14,014 nt of DNA from Actinomycetota bacterium (GCA_003164655.1 PLTW01000218.1:1-14014); one strand, 5' to 3'. Positions 1 through 6,783 are shown, counted from the first letter of the stretch. Made by a program: numbers and translations. The notes: generated by a model not told the origin, from the sequence alone.

Positions 1-54
1 CAGGCCCTGGAGGAGCTGCGCGGCCTGCCGGCCGCGCAGCTCCTCCAGGGCCTG
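1..54. repeat. 25-bp perfect inverted repeat with 4-base loop inside the phosphatase tail
   Basis: Bases 1-25 are the exact reverse complement of bases 30-54, separated by TGCC. The reading frame stays open through both arms. The left arm begins at the first base of the window, so the repeat may extend further upstream. Confidence 0.9.
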
Positions 55-186
55 CTCGACGACGCCGGCGCGTTCGGCGGGCGCCCCCCCGGCGACGACG
101 TCGCCCTGGTGCTCATCCGGCGCACGCCCGGCGGCGACGCGGCGGCGCGCGTGTCCCCTGCCGAGCGCGTCGGCGAAGCGCTATAG
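1..186 (+). CDS. C-terminal end of a PP2C/SpoIIE-type protein serine phosphatase (partial)
   Basis: Frame 1 is open from the first base to TAG at 184-186 and gives 61 residues of a truncated gene whose start lies outside the window. The tail contains GDDVALVLIRR, which matches the last beta strand of SpoIIE/RsbU-family phosphatases, where the Asp pair before the final strand helps bind metal (family knowledge). Such enzymes dephosphorylate anti-sigma-antagonist proteins in partner-switching stress or sporulation pathways, but the sensor and most of the catalytic domain are missing here, so the target cannot be named. The first 54 bases form a near-perfect palindrome (separate entry). The family call rests on a short segment, and another protein ending in a similar strand is possible. 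Confidence 0.6.
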   Translation, partial: QALEELRGLPAAQLLQGLLDDAGAFGGRPPGDDVALVLIRRTPGGDAAARVSPAERVGEAL

Positions 187-246
187 TGCAGGCGCAGCCA
201 CGCCGATACCGGCAGCGCTACGTGACGGCACAAGCGACGGCAGAGC

Positions 247-252
247 GGAGGA
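247..252 (+). promoter_or_regulatory. Shine-Dalgarno GGAGGA that decides the start of the small membrane protein
   Basis: GGAGGA sits five bases before GTG at 258, while the upstream in-frame GTG at 186 has no purine-rich site. This makes 258 the better start. Confidence 0.65.
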
Positions 253-257
253 ACAGC

Positions 258-683
258 GTGCGTCATTCCCGCTGGCAGCGACAGGACGGTCTGATCCGCG
301 AGTCGCTCAAGTTCGCCCTGGTCATCGTGATCGTGGGCGTGCTGGTCCTGGACGTCGTCTCGGTCATCAACGCCTCGCTCGGCGTGCGCCAGAACGCCGC
401 CGATGCCGCCGACCAGGCGCTCACGACCTTGATCCAGACAAACAACCCGACCATGGCGATGCAGAGCGCCTCGACGTTTCTCAAGCTCCACGGCTCGTTC
501 CTGGTCAAGGCCGGGAGCAATGTGGCGACCTCGGTCCAGGGTCCCGGGCACGCGACGGTCACGATCACGGCGACCAGAAAGCCCCACACCTACGTGTTCC
601 ATTACTTCCAGAGCCTGCCGTGGGGTATCGGCCCCTGGTTTCACCAGATCCTGAACCCACGCTCGACTCAGACGAACAGCTGA
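258..683 (+). CDS. Small single-pass membrane protein, TadE/TadG-like N-terminus, function unknown
   Basis: The product is 141 residues from GTG 258, chosen because of the GGAGGA site just upstream. An earlier in-frame GTG at 186 overlaps the stop of the preceding gene by one base but lacks a ribosome site; it would add 24 Arg/Gln-rich residues. After a short basic N-terminus comes one strongly hydrophobic helix (about residues 17-39, FALVIVIVGVLVLDVV), then QNAADAADQAL, reminiscent of the region following the membrane helix in TadE/TadG-type pilus-assembly and other secreted proteins. The rest (about residues 50-141) would lie outside the membrane and has no motif I recognise. It follows the phosphatase gene with a 71-base gap and may be cotranscribed. 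The TadE likeness is pattern-based and weak; no other tad gene is present. Confidence 0.6.
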   Translation: MRHSRWQRQDGLIRESLKFALVIVIVGVLVLDVVSVINASLGVRQNAADAADQALTTLIQTNNPTMAMQSASTFLKLHGSFLVKAGSNVATSVQGPGHATVTITATRKPHTYVFHYFQSLPWGIGPWFHQILNPRSTQTNS

Positions 684-733
684 CGCCCGCCCAGGTGCGC
701 GGAGGTTCTCGCCGCCGCCACCCGAGGCGTGCG

Positions 734-1810
734 TCAGCGACGTGAGGTGCGCAGCGCCCGGCGCGCCGCGTGGCGGCGCAGGGCGAGCGCCACGAGGCGA
801 TCGGCGAGCGCCGGGTAGGCCAGGCCGCTAGCCTCCCAGACTTTGGGGAAGGCGCTCATCTCGGTCAGGCCGGGCAGGGTGTTGATCTCGTTGACCAGTA
901 CGCGCCCGCTCGCCTTCTCGACAAAGAAGTCGCAGCGCGCGTAGCCGGCGCAGTCGATGGCGCGATAGGCGGCGGCGGCCACCCGCCGCACCTCGGCCGC
1001 CTCGGCCTCGCCGAGGGCCGCCGGAGCGACGAAGGCCATCCTGCCCTCGGTGTATTTGGCCTCGTAGTCGTAGAACTCGTTGTCGGGCAGGATCTCGGCG
1101 GCCACGGAGACTTCGGGCTGCTCGTTGCCGATCACGCCGCACTCGATCTCGCGGCCGTCGGCGAACGCCTCGACGATGACCTTGCGGTCGAACCCGAAGG
1201 CGACGCCAAGCATGGCCGAGAGCTCGTCGCTGTCGTGAGCCTTGCCGATCCCCACGCTCGAGCCGAGGTTGACCGGTTTGACGAACAACGGGTAGTCGAA
1301 ATCGGCTTCGATCTCGGACACGAGGCCGTCGATGTCGTCGCCGCGGTCGCGCGACACCAGGTAGTCGACCTGCGGCAGGCCGGCGTGGGCGAACACGGCC
1401 TTCATGAGCTCTTTGTCCATGCCCACCGCGCTGGCCGCGACGCCAGCGCCCACGTAGGGCAGGCCGGCGAGCTCAAAGAGCCCCTGGATGGTGCCGTCCT
1501 CGCCGTAGGGACCGTGCAGCACCGGGAAGGCGACGTCGATCGGGATCACCCGCTCGCCTGTGCCGATCAGAAGCCCGGGCCGCGAGGGGTCGGGCAGGAG
1601 GGCGACGGGCTGCCCGGGCGCCGCCTCGAGCCCGTCGCGCACGGCGCTGGCGAAGTCGTCGGGAACCAGCCAACGGCCGTCGCGGGTGATGCCGACCGGC
1701 ACGACCCGGTAGCATTCGGGGTCGAGCGCGGCGGCCAGGCAGCGTGCCGAGTCAAGCGAGACTTCATGCTCTGCCGAACGGCCACCGAAGATGAGGGCGA
1801 TGGTCAGCAT
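734..1810 (-). CDS. ddl: D-alanine--D-alanine ligase
   Basis: This ATP-grasp ligase joins two D-alanines in the cytoplasm for the end of the peptidoglycan stem peptide. The 358 residues are full length for the family. Visible signatures are GGRSAEHEVSLDSA (9-22), HGPYGEDGTIQGLFELAG (99-116), the ATP-binding KPVNLGSSVG (178-187) and the metal-binding NEINTLPGLT (307-316). In the omega loop, YDYEAKY ends with Tyr253, which aligns with Tyr216 of E. coli DdlB; D-Ala-D-Lac ligases of the Leuconostoc type have Phe there. D-Ala-D-Ala is therefore the expected product. The ATG start gives the canonical N-terminus and has no clear Shine-Dalgarno site; a -10-like TAAGCT lies eight bases upstream. It is last in a minus-strand run after larB and a helical protein, 59 bases from the latter. 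The C-terminal extension is Arg-rich. Confidence 0.95.
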   Translation of the reverse strand: MLTIALIFGGRSAEHEVSLDSARCLAAALDPECYRVVPVGITRDGRWLVPDDFASAVRDGLEAAPGQPVALLPDPSRPGLLIGTGERVIPIDVAFPVLHGPYGEDGTIQGLFELAGLPYVGAGVAASAVGMDKELMKAVFAHAGLPQVDYLVSRDRGDDIDGLVSEIEADFDYPLFVKPVNLGSSVGIGKAHDSDELSAMLGVAFGFDRKVIVEAFADGREIECGVIGNEQPEVSVAAEILPDNEFYDYEAKYTEGRMAFVAPAALGEAEAAEVRRVAAAAYRAIDCAGYARCDFFVEKASGRVLVNEINTLPGLTEMSAFPKVWEASGLAYPALADRLVALALRRHAARRALRTSRR

Positions 1811-1818
1811 CGGGCGCT

Positions 1819-1847
1819 AGCTTACCCCGCCCGTCGGCGTCGGGCCA
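1819..1847 (-). promoter_or_regulatory. Possible promoter directly in front of ddl
   Basis: Read on the minus strand, TGGCCC (1847-1842), a 17-base spacer and TAAGCT (1824-1819) resemble a weak -35/-10 pair; TAAGCT fits the TANNNT pattern of actinobacterial -10 sites. The ATG begins nine bases past the -10, so a transcript would have almost no leader. The -35 match is poor (3 of 6), and read-through from larB is equally possible. Confidence 0.25.
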
Positions 1848-1869
1848 CCATTTGCGCAGCCGCCGTGCC

Positions 1870-2343
1870 TCACCGGTCGTCGGTGGCGGCGGCGGGCGGG
1901 CGCAACCGCCCCTCGAGAAAACCGCGCACTTCGACGCGCACCAGAAGGTCGATGAAGGCGTCGATCTGCTGCATCTCCTCCATCGTCTCGCCGAAGCCCG
2001 GCAGGTCGCCGACCACGAGCGCGTCGATCAGCACCTTCCAGATGGCCGCCCGCACCTGCTGCACGCCGGCGATCACATCCATAAGTTCGAAGCCCAGAGC
2101 GCCGCGGCGGGCGGCGTCGCCCGCGGCCTCGCTCTCGATGCGGGCCATGATACCCGGCACTTCGTAGGCCTCGGCCTGCGACAGCACGACCAGGTCTTCG
2201 ACGATGCCACGCACGAGACGCACACCGAGCGCGCTCGCCAGCACGTCCCGGTACTCCTCGCCGACCGCGCCCTTCAGCGTCGCCATCCAGATCCCGTGGA
2301 GCTCGTCGCGGCGGGCGCGCAGCAGCAGGGCGAGCCGTCTCAC
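1870..2343 (-). CDS. Small all-helical protein resembling RsbR/RsbRD N-terminal sensor domains
   Basis: The product is 157 residues starting at GTG 2343, which overlaps the larB TGA (GTGA), suggesting translational coupling. An upstream extension in this frame would only run through larB. It appears almost entirely alpha-helical with no membrane segment. It opens with LALLLRARRDELHGIWM and ends with an acidic/hydrophobic helix (QQIDAFIDLLVRVEVRGFL). That pattern, a leading LxxLLxxRRDEIxxxW helix and a late D-x-F-hydrophobic helix, is typical of the globin-like RsbRD_N domain found in stressosome and kinase-linked sensors. Here it stands alone, with no STAS, kinase or GGDEF partner. The assignment is from helix pattern only and could be wrong; it might equally be a lineage-specific helical-bundle protein. 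Its position between larB and ddl suggests co-expression with them. Confidence 0.7.
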   Translation of the reverse strand: MRRLALLLRARRDELHGIWMATLKGAVGEEYRDVLASALGVRLVRGIVEDLVVLSQAEAYEVPGIMARIESEAAGDAARRGALGFELMDVIAGVQQVRAAIWKVLIDALVVGDLPGFGETMEEMQQIDAFIDLLVRVEVRGFLEGRLRPPAAATDDR

Positions 2344-3122
2344 GACGCTCCCCGGCGGGCGATCAGGGCGGCCGTCACACCGGCGCCGACGCCGTTGTCG
2401 ATGTTCACGACGACGAGCCCCGGCGAGCAGCTCTGCAGCATGCCGAGCAGCGCCGCCACGCCACGCCCGCCGATGCCGTAGCCGGTCGACACGGGCAGGC
2501 CGATCACCGGCGCCTCGGTGAGTCCGCACACGACCGACGGCAGAGCCCCTTCCATGCCGGCGGCCACGACGAGGGCGCCGGCGCCGGCGGCGCTCATCGC
2601 GCGCAGCGGGCCCATGAGCCGGTGCACGCCGGCCACGCCGACGTCGTAGGCGGTGAGTACTTCGACGCCCATCTCGCGGCAGACGATGGCCGCCTCGTCG
2701 GCGATGGACGTGTCACTCGTGCCGCCGGCCAGCACGCCGACGACGCCGCGGGTCGGCGGCGGGTGGTAGTCGCCGCGCCGCACGACCAGCAGGCGGGCGC
2801 GCTCGTGCCAGACCGCGACGCCGTCGGGCGGCGCGGTCACGGCCGCCGCCTGCTCCGGCGAGACCTTGCTGGCCAGCACCACCGTGGCGCGCGCCAGAAA
2901 GGCGGCGACGATGGCGCTGAACTGAGCGACGGTCTTGCCGTCGCCGAAGACGATCTCGGGCACGCCCTTGCGGTGCGCCCGTCCCACGTCGAGGCAGGCG
3001 AAGTCGCCGACCGTCGTCAGGCCGCGGTCGGCCAGACCGTCGGCCGCCTCGTCGACCGTCACGCGCCCCGCCGCGACGTCGGCCAGCAGGGTCCGCAGAT
3101 CGTCGTTTACGCTGTCGGCCAA
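2340..3122 (-). CDS. larB: LarB, pyridinium-3,5-biscarboxylic acid mononucleotide synthase
   Basis: LarB carboxylates nicotinic acid adenine dinucleotide and releases AMP, the first step toward the nickel-pincer nucleotide cofactor of lactate racemase and related enzymes. It has a PurE-like fold. The product is 260 residues from TTG 3122, chosen because AAAGGAGGG lies eight bases upstream; a more upstream in-frame start would begin before that site. Signatures are RKGVPEIVFGDGKT (51-64), LAGGTSDTSIADEA (131-144), VAAGMEGALPSVVCG (186-200) and LLGMLQSC...NIDNG (225-244). Cys232 in MLQSC appears to align with the nucleophilic Cys of L. plantarum LarB (from memory). The partner genes larC, larE and larA are not in the window. 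It heads a minus-strand run with the helical protein and ddl, and is divergent from the L,D-transpeptidase gene. Confidence 0.93.
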   Translation of the reverse strand: MADSVNDDLRTLLADVAAGRVTVDEAADGLADRGLTTVGDFACLDVGRAHRKGVPEIVFGDGKTVAQFSAIVAAFLARATVVLASKVSPEQAAAVTAPPDGVAVWHERARLLVVRRGDYHPPPTRGVVGVLAGGTSDTSIADEAAIVCREMGVEVLTAYDVGVAGVHRLMGPLRAMSAAGAGALVVAAGMEGALPSVVCGLTEAPVIGLPVSTGYGIGGRGVAALLGMLQSCSPGLVVVNIDNGVGAGVTAALIARRGAS

Positions 3123-3130
3123 GGTCGCGC

Positions 3131-3139
3131 CCCTCCTTT
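3131..3139 (-). promoter_or_regulatory. Shine-Dalgarno of larB, fixing a TTG start
   Basis: Read on the minus strand the site is AAAGGAGGG, eight bases from TTG at 3122. It is the strongest ribosome site in this part of the window and argues against longer starts further upstream. Confidence 0.7.
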
Positions 3140-3155
3140 GTCGCTTGCGAGCGAG

Positions 3156-3161
3156 AGCATA
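3156..3161 (-). promoter_or_regulatory. Possible -10 element for larB
   Basis: TATGCT on the minus strand (4 of 6 to TATAAT) lies in the divergent gap, about 34 bases before the larB TTG. No good -35 is seen 16-18 bases upstream. A small inverted repeat, TCGCT-TGCG-AGCGA, lies at 3141-3154, where the early transcript would be. Confidence 0.25.
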
Positions 3162-3200
3162 CCCGGTGGGCGGCCGCGCCCGAACCCAACGAACTGGCAC

Positions 3201-3229
3201 TTAGAACGGATCGCCAAATCCTGTATCCT
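3201..3229 (+). promoter_or_regulatory. Possible promoter of the L,D-transpeptidase gene
   Basis: TTAGAA (3201-3206), 17 bases, then TATCCT (3224-3229) in the least GC-rich part of the divergent gap. The -10 matches 4 of 6 and the -35 only 3 of 6. If used, transcription would begin near 3236, about 25 bases before the CTG at 3261, which would rule out any start further upstream. Confidence 0.3.
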
Positions 3230-3260
3230 GTCACCGTTCGGTCAAGACGAAGTCCGAGGA

Positions 3261-4769
3261 CTGGCAATCTCCACCGCAGCGCATCATCGCTTCCGGATCG
3301 TCGCAGTCGTCGCCTTGGCCGTCGTCGTGGCTTTTGTCGCGTTCGAGTTCGTCACCGCCCCGCGCATCTCGGCCGTGACGCCGAGCCCCGGGTCGAGCCT
3401 GGCTCGCGACTCGTTCGTGATCAGCCTCGACGTGCCCGGCGCCCAGCGGCTGCACAGCCTGGCGGTGCGCCTCGACGGCCGCAACGTCACTCTGAGCGTG
3501 CGCAGCGCAGCGCAGCGGCTCTACTTCGCGACGGGGCGCCTGTCGCAGGGCGACCACACCGTCAGCCTCACGGCGCGCACCTCCGACGTGCTGCGGCCGC
3601 GGCTCTCCAAGAGCTGGCGCTTCAACGTCGACACCATCCCGCCCACCATCACGCTACGCGGCGTGCGCAGCGGATCGGTGGTCACGACAAGTCCCGTGCC
3701 ACTGCGCGGCACGACCGAACCGGGCGCCACCGTGGTGGCCTCCGCCGGCGCGCAACGGGTGCGGGCGCGGGCCGGCTCCCGCGGCGCGTTCCTGCTCCGT
3801 CTGCCGCTGGCCGACGGCCCTGCGCGCATCTCGGTCACGGCCACCGACAACGCCGGCAACGCCACCAGGCTGCACCGCTCGCTGCTGGTCGACGCCACCC
3901 CGCCCCAGCTCACCCTCACCGGCCTCGAGAAGGTCGAAAAGAGCGACACTCCCCAGGCCGACGTGATCGCCACCGACGCGGCGAGCACCCCGGTCGTCAC
4001 CATGATCCTCGACGGTCACACCATCGTCACCCAGACGACGTCTGGCCAGATCACGATCCCCTTCGACAAGCTGCCCGAGGGCCTGCACACACTCGTCGTG
4101 ACGGCCACCGACCGCGGCCGACATGTCACGACCGACAAGCGCACGTTCCTCGTTAACAGCACCGACAAGCTCGGCAAGGCGACGCTCATCTACGGCGCCC
4201 GCGGCCGCGACGTCAAGCTTCTGCAACACCGCCTGAAGGCCCAGGGCTACTACCGCGGGCCCATCACCGGCGTTCTCAGCAGAGGCACCGTGGCCGCGGT
4301 CAAACGCTTCCAGACGGCGATCGGCATCCCGGCCGACGGCGTCGTGGGGCCCCAGATGATCGGCGGCCTGTCCGGGCGCATCGTGGTGATCCAGTCGCAG
4401 CACCGGCTGTACTTCTACCTCAACGGCAAGCTCGACAAGGAGTACCCCGTGGCCACCGGCCAGGCGGCCTACCCCACGCCCAACGGCATAACGCATGTCG
4501 TCTGGATGACCAAAGACCCGACCTGGACGCCGCCCGACTCGCCCTGGGCGGCGGGCGCCAAGCCGGTCGCGCCTGGTCCCGACAACCCCGTGGGCATGCG
4601 CTGGATCGGCACGGGCTTCTCGGGCGTAGGCATCCACGGCGTGCCGGCGGCCGAGGGCTACTCGATCGGCAGCTATGCCTCGCACGGCTGCATCCGCATG
4701 CACGAATGGGACGTCGAGCAGCTCTACGACCTGGTCACCGTCGGCATGCCGATCATCATCAAGCCGTAG
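3261..4769 (+). CDS. Membrane-anchored L,D-transpeptidase (YkuD) with Ig-like segments and peptidoglycan-binding domain
   Basis: This is an extracytoplasmic enzyme forming 3-3 cross-links in peptidoglycan or attaching proteins to it. From CTG 3261 it has 502 residues. A membrane/signal anchor (about 12-31, IVAVVALAVVVAFVAF) is followed by three Ig-like beta segments (about 34-120, 124-213 and 215-300). A PG_binding_1 domain (about 309-372, YGARGRDVKLLQHRL...FQTAIGIPADGVVGP) leads into a C-terminal YkuD domain. That domain has HG at 459-460 and SHGCIRM with catalytic Cys477. The start is uncertain: no ATG, GTG or TTG lies in frame between 3141 and 3314. CTG 3228 and CTG 3261 are the candidates that keep the anchor; TTG 3315 would cut into it. 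The frame stays open upstream only as a shadow of larB. Its place beside ddl fits a cell-wall role. Confidence 0.9.
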   Translation: MAISTAAHHRFRIVAVVALAVVVAFVAFEFVTAPRISAVTPSPGSSLARDSFVISLDVPGAQRLHSLAVRLDGRNVTLSVRSAAQRLYFATGRLSQGDHTVSLTARTSDVLRPRLSKSWRFNVDTIPPTITLRGVRSGSVVTTSPVPLRGTTEPGATVVASAGAQRVRARAGSRGAFLLRLPLADGPARISVTATDNAGNATRLHRSLLVDATPPQLTLTGLEKVEKSDTPQADVIATDAASTPVVTMILDGHTIVTQTTSGQITIPFDKLPEGLHTLVVTATDRGRHVTTDKRTFLVNSTDKLGKATLIYGARGRDVKLLQHRLKAQGYYRGPITGVLSRGTVAAVKRFQTAIGIPADGVVGPQMIGGLSGRIVVIQSQHRLYFYLNGKLDKEYPVATGQAAYPTPNGITHVVWMTKDPTWTPPDSPWAAGAKPVAPGPDNPVGMRWIGTGFSGVGIHGVPAAEGYSIGSYASHGCIRMHEWDVEQLYDLVTVGMPIIIKP

Positions 4770-4819
4770 CCCGCGGCTCACGTACTTGACCCAGCATCCC
4801 GAGCGAGAGGCGACCTCCC

Positions 4820-6112
4820 GTGGCTGACATCCGTCCGTTGCGCGGCCTGCGCTACGACACCGACCGCGTGTCGCTGGCCGACGCCGTCTGCCCACCCTAC
4901 GATGTGATCGCCCCGGCCGCGGCCGCGGCGCTGCGGGCGCGCAGCCCGTACAACGCCGTCCACGTCGAGCTGCCCGAGTCACCCAGCGCCGACCCCGGCC
5001 GGCGCTACGCGGCGGCGGCCGAGCTGCTCGCCGCCTGGCGCGGCGCCGGCGTCCTGCGCCCCGACGACGAGCCGGCGCTCTACGTGGTCGAGCAGAGCTT
5101 CACCGGGCCCGACGGTGGCGAGCGCACGCGGCGCGGTTTCATCTGCCGCCTGCGCCTCGAGGAGTTCTCGGCGCGGGTCGTGCTGCCCCACGAAAAGACG
5201 CACTCGGCGCCCAAGCTCGACCGCCTCGAGCTGCTGCGCGCCACGCATGCCAACCTGAGCCAGATCTTCATGCTCTACGCCGACCCCGCAAACGAGGTCG
5301 GGCGGGCGCTGGCGGCGGCTGCGCCGCCGCCAGCGCCCGCCCGCGAAGCGCTCGACGGCGACGGCAACCCCTGCCGCCTGGGGCCCGTCACCGGCCCGGT
5401 CGTCGACCTGGTCGTGGCCCTCCTGGCCGGCAGGCAGCTGCTCATCGCCGACGGCCATCACCGCTACGAAACGGCCCTCGCCTACCGCGCCGAGCGCCGC
5501 GCCGCCGGCGACATGAGCGCCGACTGGGTCATGGTCTGCCTGTCGAGCATGGACGATCCCGGCCTCGCCGTGTTTGCCACTCACCGGCTGCTCAAGGGCG
5601 TCGCCGTGCCGAGCGCCGACGAGGTCGTCGCGCGCCTGCGCCCGGCGTTCACGATCGCAGAGCAGGGCGCCGGCAGTCCGCGCGACTGCGCCCCGGCCAT
5701 GGAGCGCGTGAGCCGCTCGACCGGCCCCGGCAAGCTCCTCGGCCTCTACTTTGCGGCCGAGCGCCGCTGCGTCACGCTCGAGCTGCGCGACGCCTCCGTC
5801 GTCGACGGCCTGATCCGGCGCGGCGTGTCGCCGGCCCGGGCCGGGCTGTCGGTCACGCTGCTGGCCGAGCTCGTCTTTCGCGACGCGCTGGGTCTCGACC
5901 CCGAGCGCCTCGAAGGCCACCTCGACTTCGCCAAGAGCGTCGACGACGCCGTGGCCGACCTCGACAGCGGCGACTACGGCCTGGCCGCCTTCCTCGGGGC
6001 CACGCCGATGGACGAGGTGCGCGCGGTCGCCGAGCGCGGCGAGACGATGCCGCAAAAGTCGACCTACTTCTACCCGAAGCTCCTCACCGGGCTCGTCTTC
6101 AACGCCCTGTAG
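4820..6112 (+). CDS. DUF1015 family protein
   Basis: The 430-residue product is full length for this soluble, cytoplasmic family, which has no settled function that I can state with confidence. Diagnostic stretches are RPLRGLRYDTDRV...VCPPYDVI (5-30), RSPYNAVHVELPE (41-53), LPHEKTHSAPKLDRLELLRATHANLSQIF in pieces across 122-150, LIADGHHRYETALAYR (208-223) and the terminal STYFYPKLLTGLVF (414-427). The conserved DGHHRYET resembles a catalytic or metal/phosphate-binding motif, but that is inference. The GTG start gives the usual N-terminus, with a GAGAGG-like site about ten bases upstream. It is followed 24 bases later by the LysE-type gene and is probably cotranscribed with it. An Ala/Pro-rich linker around residues 160-175 is encoded by a 21-bp palindrome (separate entry). 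Confidence 0.93.
   Translation: MADIRPLRGLRYDTDRVSLADAVCPPYDVIAPAAAAALRARSPYNAVHVELPESPSADPGRRYAAAAELLAAWRGAGVLRPDDEPALYVVEQSFTGPDGGERTRRGFICRLRLEEFSARVVLPHEKTHSAPKLDRLELLRATHANLSQIFMLYADPANEVGRALAAAAPPPAPAREALDGDGNPCRLGPVTGPVVDLVVALLAGRQLLIADGHHRYETALAYRAERRAAGDMSADWVMVCLSSMDDPGLAVFATHRLLKGVAVPSADEVVARLRPAFTIAEQGAGSPRDCAPAMERVSRSTGPGKLLGLYFAAERRCVTLELRDASVVDGLIRRGVSPARAGLSVTLLAELVFRDALGLDPERLEGHLDFAKSVDDAVADLDSGDYGLAAFLGATPMDEVRAVAERGETMPQKSTYFYPKLLTGLVFNAL
5299..5343. repeat. 21-bp perfect inverted repeat with 3-base loop inside the DUF1015 gene
   Basis: Bases 5299-5319 are the exact reverse complement of 5323-5343, with TGC as the loop. The arms are pure G/C apart from one A/T pair. They encode an Ala/Pro-rich stretch with no conserved motif. 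Confidence 0.9.
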
Positions 6113-6122
6113 CGGACTCGGC

Positions 6123-6128
6123 GGAGAG
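6123..6128 (+). promoter_or_regulatory. Shine-Dalgarno GGAGAG supporting the TTG start of the LysE-type gene
   Basis: GGAGAG lies eight bases before TTG 6137. The alternative ATG at 6152 would be 23 bases away, so TTG is preferred. Confidence 0.5.
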
Positions 6129-6136
6129 CCCGCGCC

Positions 6137-6778
6137 TTGAGCCTCGTCGTCATGTACCTCTCGTCGCTTCTGATCGCCTACTCGGGCGCCCTCATGCCGG
6201 GACCGATGCTCACCGTGGTCGTGACCGAGACGCCGCGCCAGGGCGCCCGCGCCGGACCGCTGGTCGTGCTCGGCCACGCCATCCTCGAGCTGACGCTGCT
6301 GATACTCCTGGTCGTGGGGCTGGGACCGATCCTCAAGCACCAGTCGGTCCAGGCGGTGCTGCAGATCGCCGGCGGGCTCATGCTCGTCTGGACCGCCGTC
6401 TCCATGATCGTCGCGCTGGCGCGCCGCCGAGTGAGCATCGACTGGGAGGGCGGCGCCGGCGGCGGGGCGGCGCGCGCCGTGCTCATGGGCATCGTCTCGA
6501 GCCTGGCCAACCCGTATTGGACGATCTGGTGGGTGACCATCGGCCTGGGTCTGCTGACCAAGGCCTACGCTCTGGGCATCGCCGGCCTGGTCGCCTTCTA
6601 CCTGGGTCACATCACCGGCGATCTCACCTGGTACTCGCTGGTGAGCGGCGCCATCGCCGCCGGCAGGCGCTTCATCACGCCGCGGGTCTACCGCACAATG
6701 GTGGGAGTCGCGGCGGCGTTCCTGCTGATCCTCGCCGCCTGGTTTCTCACTTCGGGCATCCGCGCGGCCGTTAGATAG
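6137..6778 (+). CDS. LysE/RhtB-family amino acid exporter
   Basis: The 213-residue, highly hydrophobic inner-membrane protein is typical in size for the LysE superfamily, which exports amino acids or related small molecules. About six membrane segments can be traced: roughly residues 3-20, 38-60, 68-90, 113-138, 142-165 and 185-207. The N-terminal helix carries YSGALMPGPMLTVVVTET, the family's conserved PGP motif, followed by the G-rich GARAG loop. A Gly/Ala-rich cytoplasmic loop (about 97-112) precedes the second half, which has SSLANPYWTIWWVTIG. TTG is chosen on the strength of GGAGAG upstream. It lies 24 bases after the DUF1015 gene and converges on the mttB-family gene. The substrate cannot be told from sequence. 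Confidence 0.9.
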   Translation: MSLVVMYLSSLLIAYSGALMPGPMLTVVVTETPRQGARAGPLVVLGHAILELTLLILLVVGLGPILKHQSVQAVLQIAGGLMLVWTAVSMIVALARRRVSIDWEGGAGGGAARAVLMGIVSSLANPYWTIWWVTIGLGLLTKAYALGIAGLVAFYLGHITGDLTWYSLVSGAIAAGRRFITPRVYRTMVGVAAAFLLILAAWFLTSGIRAAVR

Positions 6779-6783
6779 CGGTC

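Noticed and set aside
734..1810. Ddl as a VanA-type or D-Ala-D-Lac ligase
   Set aside because: The omega loop has YDYEAKY with the Tyr typical of D-Ala-D-Ala enzymes, and no vanH or vanX neighbour exists in the window.
2622..3260. N-terminal extension of the L,D-transpeptidase through the larB region
   Set aside because: It would overlap larB antisense, gives His/Arg-rich shadow sequence and would place the membrane anchor in the middle of the protein.
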